64,000 nt of DNA from Pelomyxa schiedti (lineage: Eukaryota; Evosea; Pelobiontida; Pelomyxidae): NCBI GenBank assembly GCA_020536535.1, contig JAHLWZ010000858.1, forward strand, positions 1-64,000, written 5' to 3'. Positions 1 through 10,898 of this stretch are shown piece after piece. Every line of letters begins with the position of its first letter. Positions within the stretch are counted from its first letter, which is position 1. Made by a program: the position numbers and the translations under genes. Below the pieces are notes generated by a model, which saw nothing but the letters and a program-made list of their open reading frames with translations, was not told the DNA's origin and did no database searches.

Positions 1-171
1 GAGGGACAGGTTTTTGGGTCGGCTGGCGTTGGGTTGCGAAAGCGACATCCCACTTGAGACACTAACGGAACAAAAAAATCAATAAATTCAGGGGAAAATG
101 GTGGAGTGGGTGGGATGTGGATTTATTGGATTTATTGTCACTCAAGCTTGTGTGGTGGTTCACTTGCACTA

Positions 172-3100
172 GAGACCCAGCAGGAGAAGCCCTCGTTACG
201 ACCCTGATGAGGTCCAGCAGCCGCCGCATGACCAGGTCGTCATCTGTTGCATCAAGTGGTGACCTGCAGCCATTTATAACTACTGTGTGTGAACCAGAGG
301 GCTCCAACTTGGTCACTGACACGGAGTTCCCCCTTGAGGTTGGGAAAACAAAGAAAAAAAAAACCTGCTTGCGATTAACGTGGATACCAGCTGCCTACTG
401 AAGTCTTTCAGTTCAAACTTAAAGATCGCCAGCATGCCCCTGTTGGGCACCCTCTCCAGGAGACATGGGTCCTCACAAATCGATCAGATGCCAAATACCG
501 AATGATGTTCATATCTGATTCAAATGACAAGTTTGATTTGCAGTTTAAACCCGAGTCAAGAAAAATGAAACCAGTAGGACCCTTATCTCCATTTTTTCCC
601 ATTACCATATGTCAAGGGACAAAAAGCTGCAGTAACTGTAACCCTAATACTCAAGTGTACCACTCAATTACGGCGTAACATTCCTGTAATTGTAGAAGGT
701 ATGCCTCTTCCCACCTTTTTTTTTTTTTACTTCAACTAGGCTCACAGGTTCCCAGACAGCACGTTTACCTTCCTCTGAGAATTGGTTCACAAATCACAAC
801 CAAACTGGACTTTGATGAAATCACAATGGGTGAGAAGCCAATCTTCGAAGATGAACTAGCCGGCACGTACCCTGGGACTTGGAGGTCAACGAAGGTAGCC
901 AAAACGGATGTACAAAACTGAGAAATGCAGGTCCAAGTCAAACTACTGAAATTGCAAAACCCTGATGAAATAGCACTTCGCGATTTTATGAGAACTGTGG
1001 AGTTGATGGAGCAGCTAAGTTGCTCCACCTTAATCAGTATCCACGCTCTCAGGTATCTATGTCAATAACTTCTCTGCTAGAATTTCTTGGTGCCTCTTCT
1101 TCACCCGGAAAAATTTGCCTTGTCTTTGAACATGCATCTTGTGGAAACCTTGAATTGGCCATAACCAGAAAACCAGTTCCTGAAGTTTTTAAAAAAAGAG
1201 TTGTCGCCGACATAGCCCATGGTCAATTTTCCTTTCTTTTCTGTCTCAAATACTGTTCTCATATTTCTTAGGGATGGAATTTCTCCACAAACATGGTTTG
1301 TAGAGATATTGGCGAATAAAGAAAATAATCTCCTACAATAGGGGTAGTGCACCACAAACTTTCTCCTGTAACAGTATTAATTGCCTCGTTGGATCATAAC
1401 GCTCCCACTGTTGCCAAGTTGAGGTAGACAACAACTAACAAATGTGACTACTGAGATAAAAAAAAAAAAAAAGTGAGTTTGGATTTCCTCGTAGGGGTCC
1501 TGACGAACCTGACGGCTATTCAGTGGAAGCAAACACTATATCCTTACAAATTCTATTTCCTTTAGAAAATCGCTTGTTACCCTTAACACTTGGCACATTT
1601 ATACTGCACCAGAGCTGTTCAGAGATAGAGCCCCCTTTGAGTATCCAGCTGATGTTTATAGGTAGGTTCCTTCAAAATGAGAGTTACTAACAAGCTTTTT
1701 TCTGGGACCAGTTTTGCTATGGTGCTCTATTTCATTTTCAAAGGTGAACACCCTTTTTGTGACCCTCATTTTGCATCAGCCAAAGGTCTTGAAACAAATT
1801 GTAAACATTGATGTCACTGCTTTCAGATATCGAGACTTTTTTAGAAGAAGGGAAACGGTTGCCTCTTGATTTCCCATGCCCTGCTGTATTCAAAAATCTC
1901 ATAACAGAATGTTGGGCTGAAGACCCACTGTCCCGTCCAGGTGCAATAAATTTATTGGTCCCCATAAACCTTTCTAAAGGCACCTAGATTTCCCAGCAAT
2001 TGTGAAAGAGTTAGAGCCCGAAAGAGGCAGTGTAAGATATTCTACAAGTGATGTATTTGTACCCACAGATAATCGCTTGCTTGTAATCCAAAATTGTAAA
2101 GTAGGAATTAAAGGTTGTACTGTTTGAAATGACAGCAAAATTTAATAAGCTTAGGCATTGAGTTCCGGGGACCAGTGCATGTAAATAATTCAGGTTCCCT
2201 CAACTTAGAACAATGTTGCTTGCCATCAGTAGCAGCAACTGGCAGAGGGACTTTTATGTCCCTGCTTCAATGCACTGTAGATCCCACCAAGTATGGTGTG
2301 CACCCTCCTTTTCCTGAAACGACTTGACTAATGGTACAGGGGTTAATGCCCAGTCATCTTCCGTAAAGTATCTTCCCCCTTTTTTGTATTGTGCTCACTG
2401 TGTTCCTCAGATTCAGTGATTATGCTTCAGGGACACTTGAATTAAGCAGTGGGTCACATTGAAACAGAAAATCCTTGTGTTAATTTGATACTTTTCAGAC
2501 ATATCTGCTTGCTCTATCTCTGGTACAGGCATTGAAGTGAGTGGCTTTGCAGAACCAACAATCCGAGCATGCTCTATAAGATATGGCCAAGTAGGCGTTT
2601 CTTTCTGGAAGAATGGGAATGGAGTGTAAGCTATTACTCCTTCCTTGCAACCTGAAAAATCTTCAGAGTGGAGAATTGTTGTATTAGTGATACAGGTCTA
2701 GCTGGAATTGAAGTGGCTCGGGCTAGTGCCCCTACCCTAAGGGGTTGCAATATCTATGGCTCAAGGGGCTTTGGTATCACTCTTCATGATGGTGGGAAGG
2801 GCAACATCACTTCCTGTAATATTTACTCCAACTTGAGAGAAGGAGTTGATGTAACTGCCCCTTAAGCTTTTTATACTTTACTTATCATAAATATAGGTGC
2901 ATAGGACCAGTCAAGCAATACTTGTAAGTAGTTATGTACACCACAATGCTAAAACTGGAGTTCACTTGATTGGGTCAAAGTGTGAACTCGCAGGGTGTCA
3001 CATTTTTTCTGTGTGGCCTCTACCTAAATTTTTCCACTACAAAATTGTGACTCCCGTTTAGAACGAATTAGCTGGTGTTCGAACAGCACACTCCAAAGTG

Positions 3101-5703
3101 AATATGAGCCAATGCTGGATTCAAGGAAATAAACTTCCAGGACTTGTCATTTTGCGAGATTCCAAAGCTAATGTAACAAATTGTTGTTTTCGTGCTGGTG
3201 AGCAATCAGGGTATGGTCATTGCTGCCTTTTTCCTCCTCAAATTTCTTTCTAGAATCTTTTTCTGCAACAGTGGGCATGGTTCTGTGGAAAGATGCACCA
3301 TTTCTAGTAACAGCTTGGCCGGAGTGGAAATTTCTTCAGACTCTGATCCAGATATTCGTCACTGTATGATAGATTCGAATAAATATGGAGTTCACTACAG
3401 AGATCGAGGTATATCGGCCTTTAGAATATTCGCAATGATAATAATTTTGTTAGGTCTTGGGCATTTGGAAAATTGTACTATAATACGAAATAGTAGCAGC
3501 AATATTAGGGTTTTTGATGAAAGTGAGCCTTTCATTCGTAACTGTCATATCTTTGAGAGTGGCGGTGTGGGGATACGATTCAGTAACTGTGGGAGTGGTG
3601 CAATTTTGGAGAGCTGTGACATAGCAACCAGCACCTCGTCAAATGTAGAAATAATTGGCAATTGCAGTCCAACAATTAGATCTTGTCAAATTCATGATGG
3701 TAATGAAACCGGCCTGAGATTTGATAAAGAAGCAAGTGGCATGGTGGAGCTATGCACAATTTTTCGTAATTGCCTGGAGGGAATTAGCGTAAGAAACTTG
3801 GCATATCCATTAATACGAAAGTGTAACATTGTGGATGGACTACAGGTTACTTGCAAGAATTTCCCAGAGTCTCATTCTTTACAGAGTGGAATTGTATTGC
3901 ACTCTTGTGGCTCCTCTACCGTAATTGACAATTGTGAAATCCACTCCAACACAACAACGGGGATAGAATTAAGCAAAAATAGGTTTGTGTATCTCCTCAG
4001 CATGTCCCTAACAACAATAGTGCACCAATTATTCGAGGGTGTAACATTCATGAATGCTTATTTGCTGGTGTACAATATTTGGATGATTCAGGAGGTTCTC
4101 TATTGGAATGTAAAATAAACAACAATGGGACTCCAATGAGACCTCAACCTGGAATCGAGGTCCCAAGTACTGGGGGACCAATAATCAAAAACTGTGTGAT
4201 CGATGGCAGTACAATTAGCACTAAGAGTACCCAAGAGCCACCACGCTCAAATTTGAGAATAGCTCAAGTAGTTTTTACGCCTGCTGAAATTGCTGCAGCA
4301 ACAGATAACTACAATGATGGCCGCAGACTAGGAGAGGGGGCCTATGGTAATACCAGAATTTGGTGGTATTACATTCACTTGGACAATTAGGCATTGTCTT
4401 CAGGGGTGTACTTCATGGAACCCCAGTGGCTGTAAAAGTAATGAACACAAAATTGAAGTCGAGTGTAAAGAAGGGATTTGAATACGAAGTGGAGCTTCTC
4501 AGTACATTTAGGTTGTGTGAAATACAAGATAAAATGAAGGAAAATATCAACAAACAAAAATAGGCACAGGAATCTGGTACCCCTCTTGGGGTGTTGCAGT
4601 GGTGAACCACTGGCCCTTGTTTATGACTTGATGGAAGGTGGTGCTCTTAAGCCTCTTCTAAAGCAAGCTCGACGGGCTTTCACCAAAGGTTTTTTTTAAT
4701 ATCCTTTTCTTCTTATAATTCTTGAAATCAGATCAATCTGATTTACTACCCTGGAAGCAGCGATTGAATATAGCAATCGGTTGTGCTCGAGGTCTTCTTT
4801 TCCTTCATGCAACAACAAAACCTCCTGGTATAATGCTGTTCCTTGATTTCTTTTGGTTGATATTCTCTAGTTATTCATCGAGATTTTAAAAGTGCCAATG
4901 TAACCACCTCTACGCCCTGCTCTCATTTAATATGTGACGCTCATAATTAGGTTTTATTAGATCGGCACAGAGAACCGAGAATAGGAGATTTTGGTATGCA
5001 AACAAGGCTTCGATGCACCTAACACCATTCTCAGGACTTGCGCGTTTGCTACCAGAGAATACTCAAACGGGAAATTCAGCTGGGACACCTGGATATGTAA
5101 ATCGTAACGCCTTTCTTTAAGTTCTCCTCATTCTTGTTTAGATTTGTCCTGAGTATGATGCATGTGGTACTCTTACCACAAAGGTAAGAGAACACCACGT
5201 AGAAATATCCTTTTTATATTGAGTAATGGAAAAAAGGTGGATGTATATAGTTTTGGTATAGTTCTCATGGAACTACTTACCGGAATGCCGGCGCTATTGT
5301 ATGATAAGGATGAAAATGGCGATGTTATTGAGGATTCAGAAATGCCTCTCCCAGAGTGGGTTGCCTACAACATCGCGAGAGGCATGAAACGCACTCCCGA
5401 GAATCCTCTTAGTGCTATACTACAACCTAACTGGCCCGTTGATGTGAGATACCCAACAATCCACGCAGCGAATAATAGTTCATTTAGCTAAATATAGACT
5501 ATACCTACAATGTGTGATGTGGAAACAAACTAACATTCCGCACACAGATTGCTGTGAGCTTGTACAATGTTGCCAGGCAGTGCCTTGTATCCGAGCAAGA
5601 GAAAAGAGTGTCAATGGCTGAAGTTCTCGCCGATCTTGAAGTCGCTGAACTTACAGCAACAGAGTACGTTGGTGCCACCAATGAAAGTCAAACTGGTGAG
5701 TGA
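172..5703 (+). CDS. Multidomain kinase: MSP-like region, TKL pseudokinase, right-handed beta-helix, second (intact) kinase
   Basis: One spliced gene with many short introns; its 5' end lies near or beyond the window edge. The first exons (about 172-690) encode an immunoglobulin/MSP-like region (PLQETWVLTNRS, then LKCTTQL). At 740-2050 a TKL kinase fold keeps the beta3 lysine (VQVKLLK) but reads HHKLSPVTV where HRDLKPxNV is expected and EFG for DFG, so it should be catalytically dead. It continues through IYTAPEL, DVYSFAMVL and CWAEDPLSRP. From 2160 to 4240 there are roughly fifteen to twenty beta-helix coils of the form CxIxxNxxxGI. The second kinase (4260-5703) is of the IRAK/receptor-like-kinase type with LGEGAYG, VAVKV, VIHRDFKSANVLL, GDFGLARLL and DVYSFGIVLMELLTG, all catalytic residues present. 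The stop is at 5701-5703, because reading through a possible GT gives the natural end. No signal peptide or TM segment is seen. An intracellular signalling role is inferred. Confidence 0.8.
1538..1596 (+). other. Probable U12-type (minor spliceosome) AT-AC intron
   Basis: The 5' end is ATATCCTT, the exact U12 5' splice consensus. A branch-like CCCTTAAC places its adenosine about 10 nt before an AC 3' end. Excision joins codons in phase 0 and gives ...SVEANT/IYTAPELF, the expected kinase activation segment and APE motif. No GT-AG pair I tried restores this frame. The intron is 59 nt long. Confidence 0.75.
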
Positions 5704-5815
5704 TCAGCAAGCATCATACTGTCAATCAAACACACAAAAACATGAGGAATGAGAAAAACGATCGGACGGTTTTTTTTGATTTCTTTTTTCTCCTTTGGTC
5801 TGGGGACACGAAAGA

Positions 5816-8420
5816 ATGTTGGAGCAGGGGAATGCTGTTGTCAGGCGAAAAAAAGCAGCTAACGAAATGCCAGCTCGTTGTGCTCATGTAGGAAATAATG
5901 TTTGAAACCTCAGTGTATTTTTGGTAAACAATGAATGCCAAGGTTGTGGGGCTGTTGAAAGGGAAAACCATTGTTGTCTTTGGAGGATGTGGTCAGAATG
6001 GAATCCTGTCTGATACCTTCCAGTGTAGTTTGTCTCACATTGGCTGTTGGAAATTGGTATTTAAACCTTATGACCTATTAAAATTGCTCAATATATCTGG
6101 AATAACCACAACTGGTGCATGCTCACCCATGAACTTCACCTATAGGTTTGCAGTGGACCCACTGAAAATCACCCTTCACCAAAGGGTAGGCAGCACTCAA
6201 GTTTTGTTTCTTACATGGAGGAGCTGTATCTCTTTGGAGGGGATTGTGGTGATGAACTCTGCAATGATTTATGGTGTTACACCACCACCACGGGATGGCA
6301 CTGTGTCAGTGCTTTATCATCTGGTTCGCCTCCTCCAGCTATGTGGGGTCACTCTGCTGTGGCGCATAAGGTTGGAATTACTAGCTTTGGTTTTTACCCT
6401 CTTCCATTCTTTTCAGTCAACTTCTGATAGGAATATATGTACGTCTTTGGCGGAAACCTTTCTTCTGGGCCCTCCTCTGACCTCTTCCGTTTCTCTTTCT
6501 CCCTCAAAATATGGGAGAAGGTCCTTTACACGGACCCATTACCACCTCAAATGTTCTATGCCTCCACATTACTTGAAAATAAGTGGTTCTTATTATTTGG
6601 TATATATTTCCTTCCAAGACTTGAATGAAAGACTACCATATAAACAGGTTCGCGAACAAGTTCAGTTGCCCCAAAAATGCTTTGTTGTGACCTTGACACC
6701 TTCACATGGACCTTACTCGCTTCACCTCCTGTTGTAGGATTGATGCGTGGTTATACTCTTATTAATTTTGAGGGTATATTATTCCTGCATGGAGGAAAAC
6801 TCAAAGTACAGTTTATATATATATATGTGTTCTCCCTCTCCATGTGAGGTGATGACCCTCATAACCATGTACTCCTAGAGTGGAATAGCCGACGATGCCT
6901 ACCTTTATCAACCCTGCTCTGATATGTGGCAAAAAGTCACACCATCACCAGAAATGACTCCTCCTGCACTCTACTTTCACTCAGTGATTACTTCTCAAGA
7001 TCACCTCTATATATTGGGTGGAATTAGTAGTACAGGGCATTCATCTGACATTACTCGGGTTTTCATTCCTCAGTTAGTTGGAACCGCCCTAGGAAAACCT
7101 GACTTACTTTCCACTCTGCACGACGAAATTCTAATGCGGATTTTTTCTTATCTGAGGTACCCCTTCCTCTCTGGGTACTGTTGACAATAGCAGAGCATCA
7201 GATTTGGCAATGGTGTGTGCAGTGTCTAACCGACTAAGACAGTTGGGTACACTACCATCCCTATGGTTCAATCACGTTGAAGTAGTAGTTCAAAGCTCAA
7301 CTCTGTATCTCTATGGTGCTACGTGAATTTTTCCTAAGAAATAGGCCTTACTTCTCCCAGAATCATATCCAAAGCTTGACACATCATCAGTCGCGGACAA
7401 GGGGCGGAATTGGTGCAAGTTTTACTACAATGCCAGAAGGGTTGACTCGTTTTACCATGTGGGACACTTTGTGCATAAGAAACAAGGCATGCACAAACTT
7501 ATAGAGAAAATTGGAGCTAGACAATGTTTGAAACTTGCAGTTGTAGGCAGCCCGGCAGTAGGCAAGGTTTAATTTTGCATCTTGCACCAAGTTCCTATCT
7601 CTTAAGTAAAAAGTCAGGTGTAACTCGACAATTGATATGCGGCCATTTGTAAACCTGTTCCTTTTTCTTTCCTTTGTCAGCGACGAATAGGATCGAGGAA
7701 GACCCCGAAATAATCGATTCCTTTCGAAAACAATGGAGACAGGGAGGTAAAAGTTTCCTGTAAGAAGCTCCATTTGGGAGATCAATCTCATTTTCCTTTA
7801 GACTGGAGGTAATGGATGCAGCAGAACCAGTTCACGAAGATTTGTATGCAGATGTAGATACCAGTATTCTTATTTCAAACTTTGTAGCCGGGAACTTTTT
7901 GATCAGTTTATGACAACAGCCTATGGCTATATCATTGTCTACTCAGTAACTGATGTAGAATCATTTGTGGCTGTCGACAAATGGTTAAAACTAATAGCCA
8001 CAAATTGGCAAATAACTGGGCCATACGGTTTTGGCTGGCCTGCAATCGTTTTGTGCGCCAACAAGGTACTTGACATTAAATACTATTTAAATCCTACCAA
8101 ATAACAACCTACCCAACAGTGTGACCTAATTGAGTCACGAAAGATACCAACAGCAACAGGTATGATGAAGGCTTTGGAGATTGGTTGCCCTTATATTGAA
8201 ACAAGTGCCGTGACAAGGTTTCTTTCAATTCCTTTTTCTTTGGAGCCTCACACCCACACCCACCAGGAAAAATCTAGAAGAAACATTTTTCACTGTCATT
8301 TTTGAGGCTGCTCGTCTCCTGGTGAGATGTTAGCTTTTTTTTTTGTCAATCCTAAGAAATTCTTAGAGAATTCTTGATGAACAAGGTGCTACAAAACCGA
8401 CCAAATGCTTGCTTATGTAA
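5816..8420 (+). CDS. Kelch-repeat / F-box / Ras-like GTPase fusion with C-terminal CaaX box
   Basis: The start at 5816 is chosen because splicing out 5900-5942 joins RCAHVGNN to VVGLLKGKTIVVFGG, a complete kelch strand. Further introns include 6057-6145 and 6370-6429. Kelch blades follow (ELYLFGG, YMYVFGG, YILGG), then an F-box near 7090-7290 (LHDEILMRIFSYL, VCAVSNRLRQL, LWFN). A short linker leads to a Ras-type GTPase: P-loop GSPAVGK/SG near 7550, EEDPEIIDSFRKQW (Ras effector-loop region), DAAEP where DTAGQ is expected, YGYIIVYSVTD, NKCDL (split by an intron) and ETSA. The last exon ends KPTKCLLM-stop, a CaaX prenylation motif. Family knowledge: kelch and F-box domains recruit substrates to SCF ubiquitin ligases. 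A membrane-anchored, GTP-switched ligase adaptor is inference. Switch II lacks the usual Gly and Gln, so hydrolysis may be slow or absent. Confidence 0.8.
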
Positions 8421-8471
8421 CAATGTGAATCGAATTTTTGTATTATTAATTCTAACAACATGTTGGCATTC

Positions 8472-10724
8472 TTAGCCATCAATTTGTTGATCTCCAAACT
8501 GCCGAATTATGGCGTCATTATTTGGGTTCTCTTTGCCTAGTATGTCTGGGTAATTGTTGACCAGTTCATTCCATATTTTTGATGGAATTAGCTGATGTGC
8601 TACGCTGCTTGGGTGGAATGCTGTTTTTTTTTTGTTAGTGTATTTATGTCTTGAGAAGGGTTCACACAATCCCAAGGTTCGAACATGATAATTGGGTCAT
8701 ATCCCTGATCAATCACTTCCTGGATAGCTTGTAGCTTGTACACATTGTAGTCCAAGAACATAACATCGAAGTTATCGTAATTTGCAGTAGCAGCAACATC
8801 CTGATACACAGCGTTCAAAGTTTCAACTTGCTGTACAGAGGCATAAGGGATATTGATTCTGTTTTTGGATGAGAAGTACTTCGTCAGCCCAGTCTCTTCT
8901 GTTGGGATCCACAAGTGTACAATATAAAACTCCAGTGCATATTTCCATGTTCCACCAATCCTCGTAACTTATCTATTTGTAGGCTCAGAAATTGAAGGTC
9001 TTTTTAAGGAAGATTCACCCTCATAATAGGTTGAGTTCCATCTTTTCCGATGTCATACATCGTGCTGCAAGGGAGTAAGGTGAAGTAACAATTTAAAGTG
9101 AATGACAATGAAACACAGACCTGTTTTCGAGACCCATTAGAACAACATGACTACCTGAAGGAAGTTTGGAAGAGAGACCATCCAAAATTGTCAGAGTATT
9201 TTCTTTGAACACAGTTGGATCCACCGGGTCCTCAGCACAAATGTCTCCAAACCTGCAACACGTATTAGAGAATTGTGCATCACTGAGCCAGTTTTACTCT
9301 GCAGATAGAAATACAAGAAGCGGTCTCTCTGTCGTATTTCGGGCCAGTGACACCGCATAACTTGAAGCCAAGTCCCCAACATTAGCTCCATTGATTCCAA
9401 TGTTTTGGTAATCCCGGAAGTTGCACCGGTTCCTGTTCCTCATGTACCAGTATATAGAAGAAGGTGTTGTGAAATTGATGTCGTACTGAGCATCTGGTAT
9501 CTCAAATCCTGTCCACATGGAGTACTGAGGCCTATAATCAAGTATGATTTTCCACGGGGTGGCTGAATTGGAAAATTTTTTACCAGTCTCCAACGTTATA
9601 TAGCATTTCTGTGATGAGAGGCTGAACAGATGGATTTACGAGTTCTGGATGTACGAGGCTGGAAGAGGGTCAGGTCAGACTGAAATTACAAAAAGAAATC
9701 ACATACTCCCAAGGAACAGTGAAGTGACTGGCCTCACTTGCCCCAAGAACCGCCACGCCAAGTCCTGGATAAGGAGCACACCACTCTTCCTCATAGGACT
9801 TTAGGGCAGAATACATTCCAGATATGCCTGAGATACAGAGAAAGGTGAGAAACACCAAATTTCTCTGGGGAACTGAAACCGTTGCAATTCGTATCAATAG
9901 CACCTGTTTCAGTAACTCCTGGGTGTCTACCAGCCTCCAAGTCACTGCAGTCCTACGGAATCTTAGAGAACTATGGAGAAATGATGAACTCAACCTTCCC
10001 TCTGAAGGACCAGCCTCTCAATTCATAAGCCTCCGAAAACCAATCACCATCAATATCCTCCAGAGGGTATAAAAAGCCTGAATCCCTTGGAGAGGGTGCC
10101 AAAATTGACTGAACCGCAGCAGTAACTGATCTAATGGCTTCCTCAATCTCTGGGGCTTGCTGTGTTGCTGAAGCTTGTACTGTGTCAGAGTATACTGGAC
10201 AATTACCTTTTCAAATTAAGCTTTGACAGCCACCCAAAAAGAACATACCATTACATACTCCTAAGGCCACACACATATCATCAGAGTACGTGTAATTGCC
10301 CATCACTGGATACAGCACAGGCCCTAAAAGCAAATAAGAAAGGACTTAGGTAAAGAAAAAAAAAAGTACCAAGAATGTCAGCAAAACCGATACATGCCAC
10401 GTGGTACACAGTCCCCTCTGCAAACAAATCATCACACAAGGCAGGAAACCCCTCCTCGGGTGTATATCCATTTGCCTCACAATACACCTGCAAGTAACTT
10501 ATCTAATTAACCAAAAAAAAAAAAAAAAAAAAAAAAACAGAGATTAGTGCTTTGAAAAAAAAAGAAAAAAAAGAGACCCAGGTGAAACAAATAGGAAACA
10601 ATACCAGAATCATACAAAACCCACACGTCGGCGTGTCTTGGGCTCTAACAATGTGGCTGGCCCCCGTGGAAACCACAGTGCCAAAAAGAACGAGAAAAAC
10701 ACTACCCAGCAGCACCTTGCTCAT
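8472..10724 (-). CDS. AOAH: Acyloxyacyl hydrolase-like secreted lipase (saposin domain plus SGNH/GDSL domain)
   Basis: The ATG at 10724 opens a hydrophobic signal peptide (SKVLLGSVFLVLFGTVVS). A saposin-B-like Cys domain follows (PTCGFCMIL, VYCEANGY, LCDDLF, ACIGFADILG, DMCVALGVC). Next come Ca-binding-type motifs (DIDGDWFS, RDCSD, AIDTNCNG) and the hydrolase domain: block I VLGASEASHFTVPWEYV, NIGINGANVGD, LVFLSAEFGDIC, GSHVVLMGLENR, and a C-terminal FHPS block followed by DILGKENPNND and QFGDQQ. The order and the C-terminal signature match animal AOAH, which removes acyloxyacyl chains from lipopolysaccharide in the endolysosomal or secreted space. Role in a bacterivorous amoeba (detoxifying or digesting LPS) is inference. 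Oddities: block I reads GAS rather than GDS, and the GND of block III reads FGD. The gene converges with the upstream fusion gene, only about 50 bp away. Confidence 0.85.
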
Positions 10725-10898
10725 TTTGTTTTGGTTTGGTTTTTAATTTTGTTGTTCACTTGCTTGTTTTTGCAAAAGAGCAAAACAGTGGAAAAATTTC
10801 CTAACACGAAACTGGAAGATTTACAACACCAGCGAAAGGAGATCCCGGAAAAGTAACTTTTTCGTTGTTCCCAGTCCATCTCCTTGTATGGCGCACGA

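Noticed and set aside
700-2050. First kinase domain looked like a frameshifted pseudogene
   Set aside because: All breaks resolve as short GT-AG introns plus one AT-AC intron, giving a continuous kinase fold. The catalytic losses are in-frame substitutions, so pseudokinase and not pseudogene.
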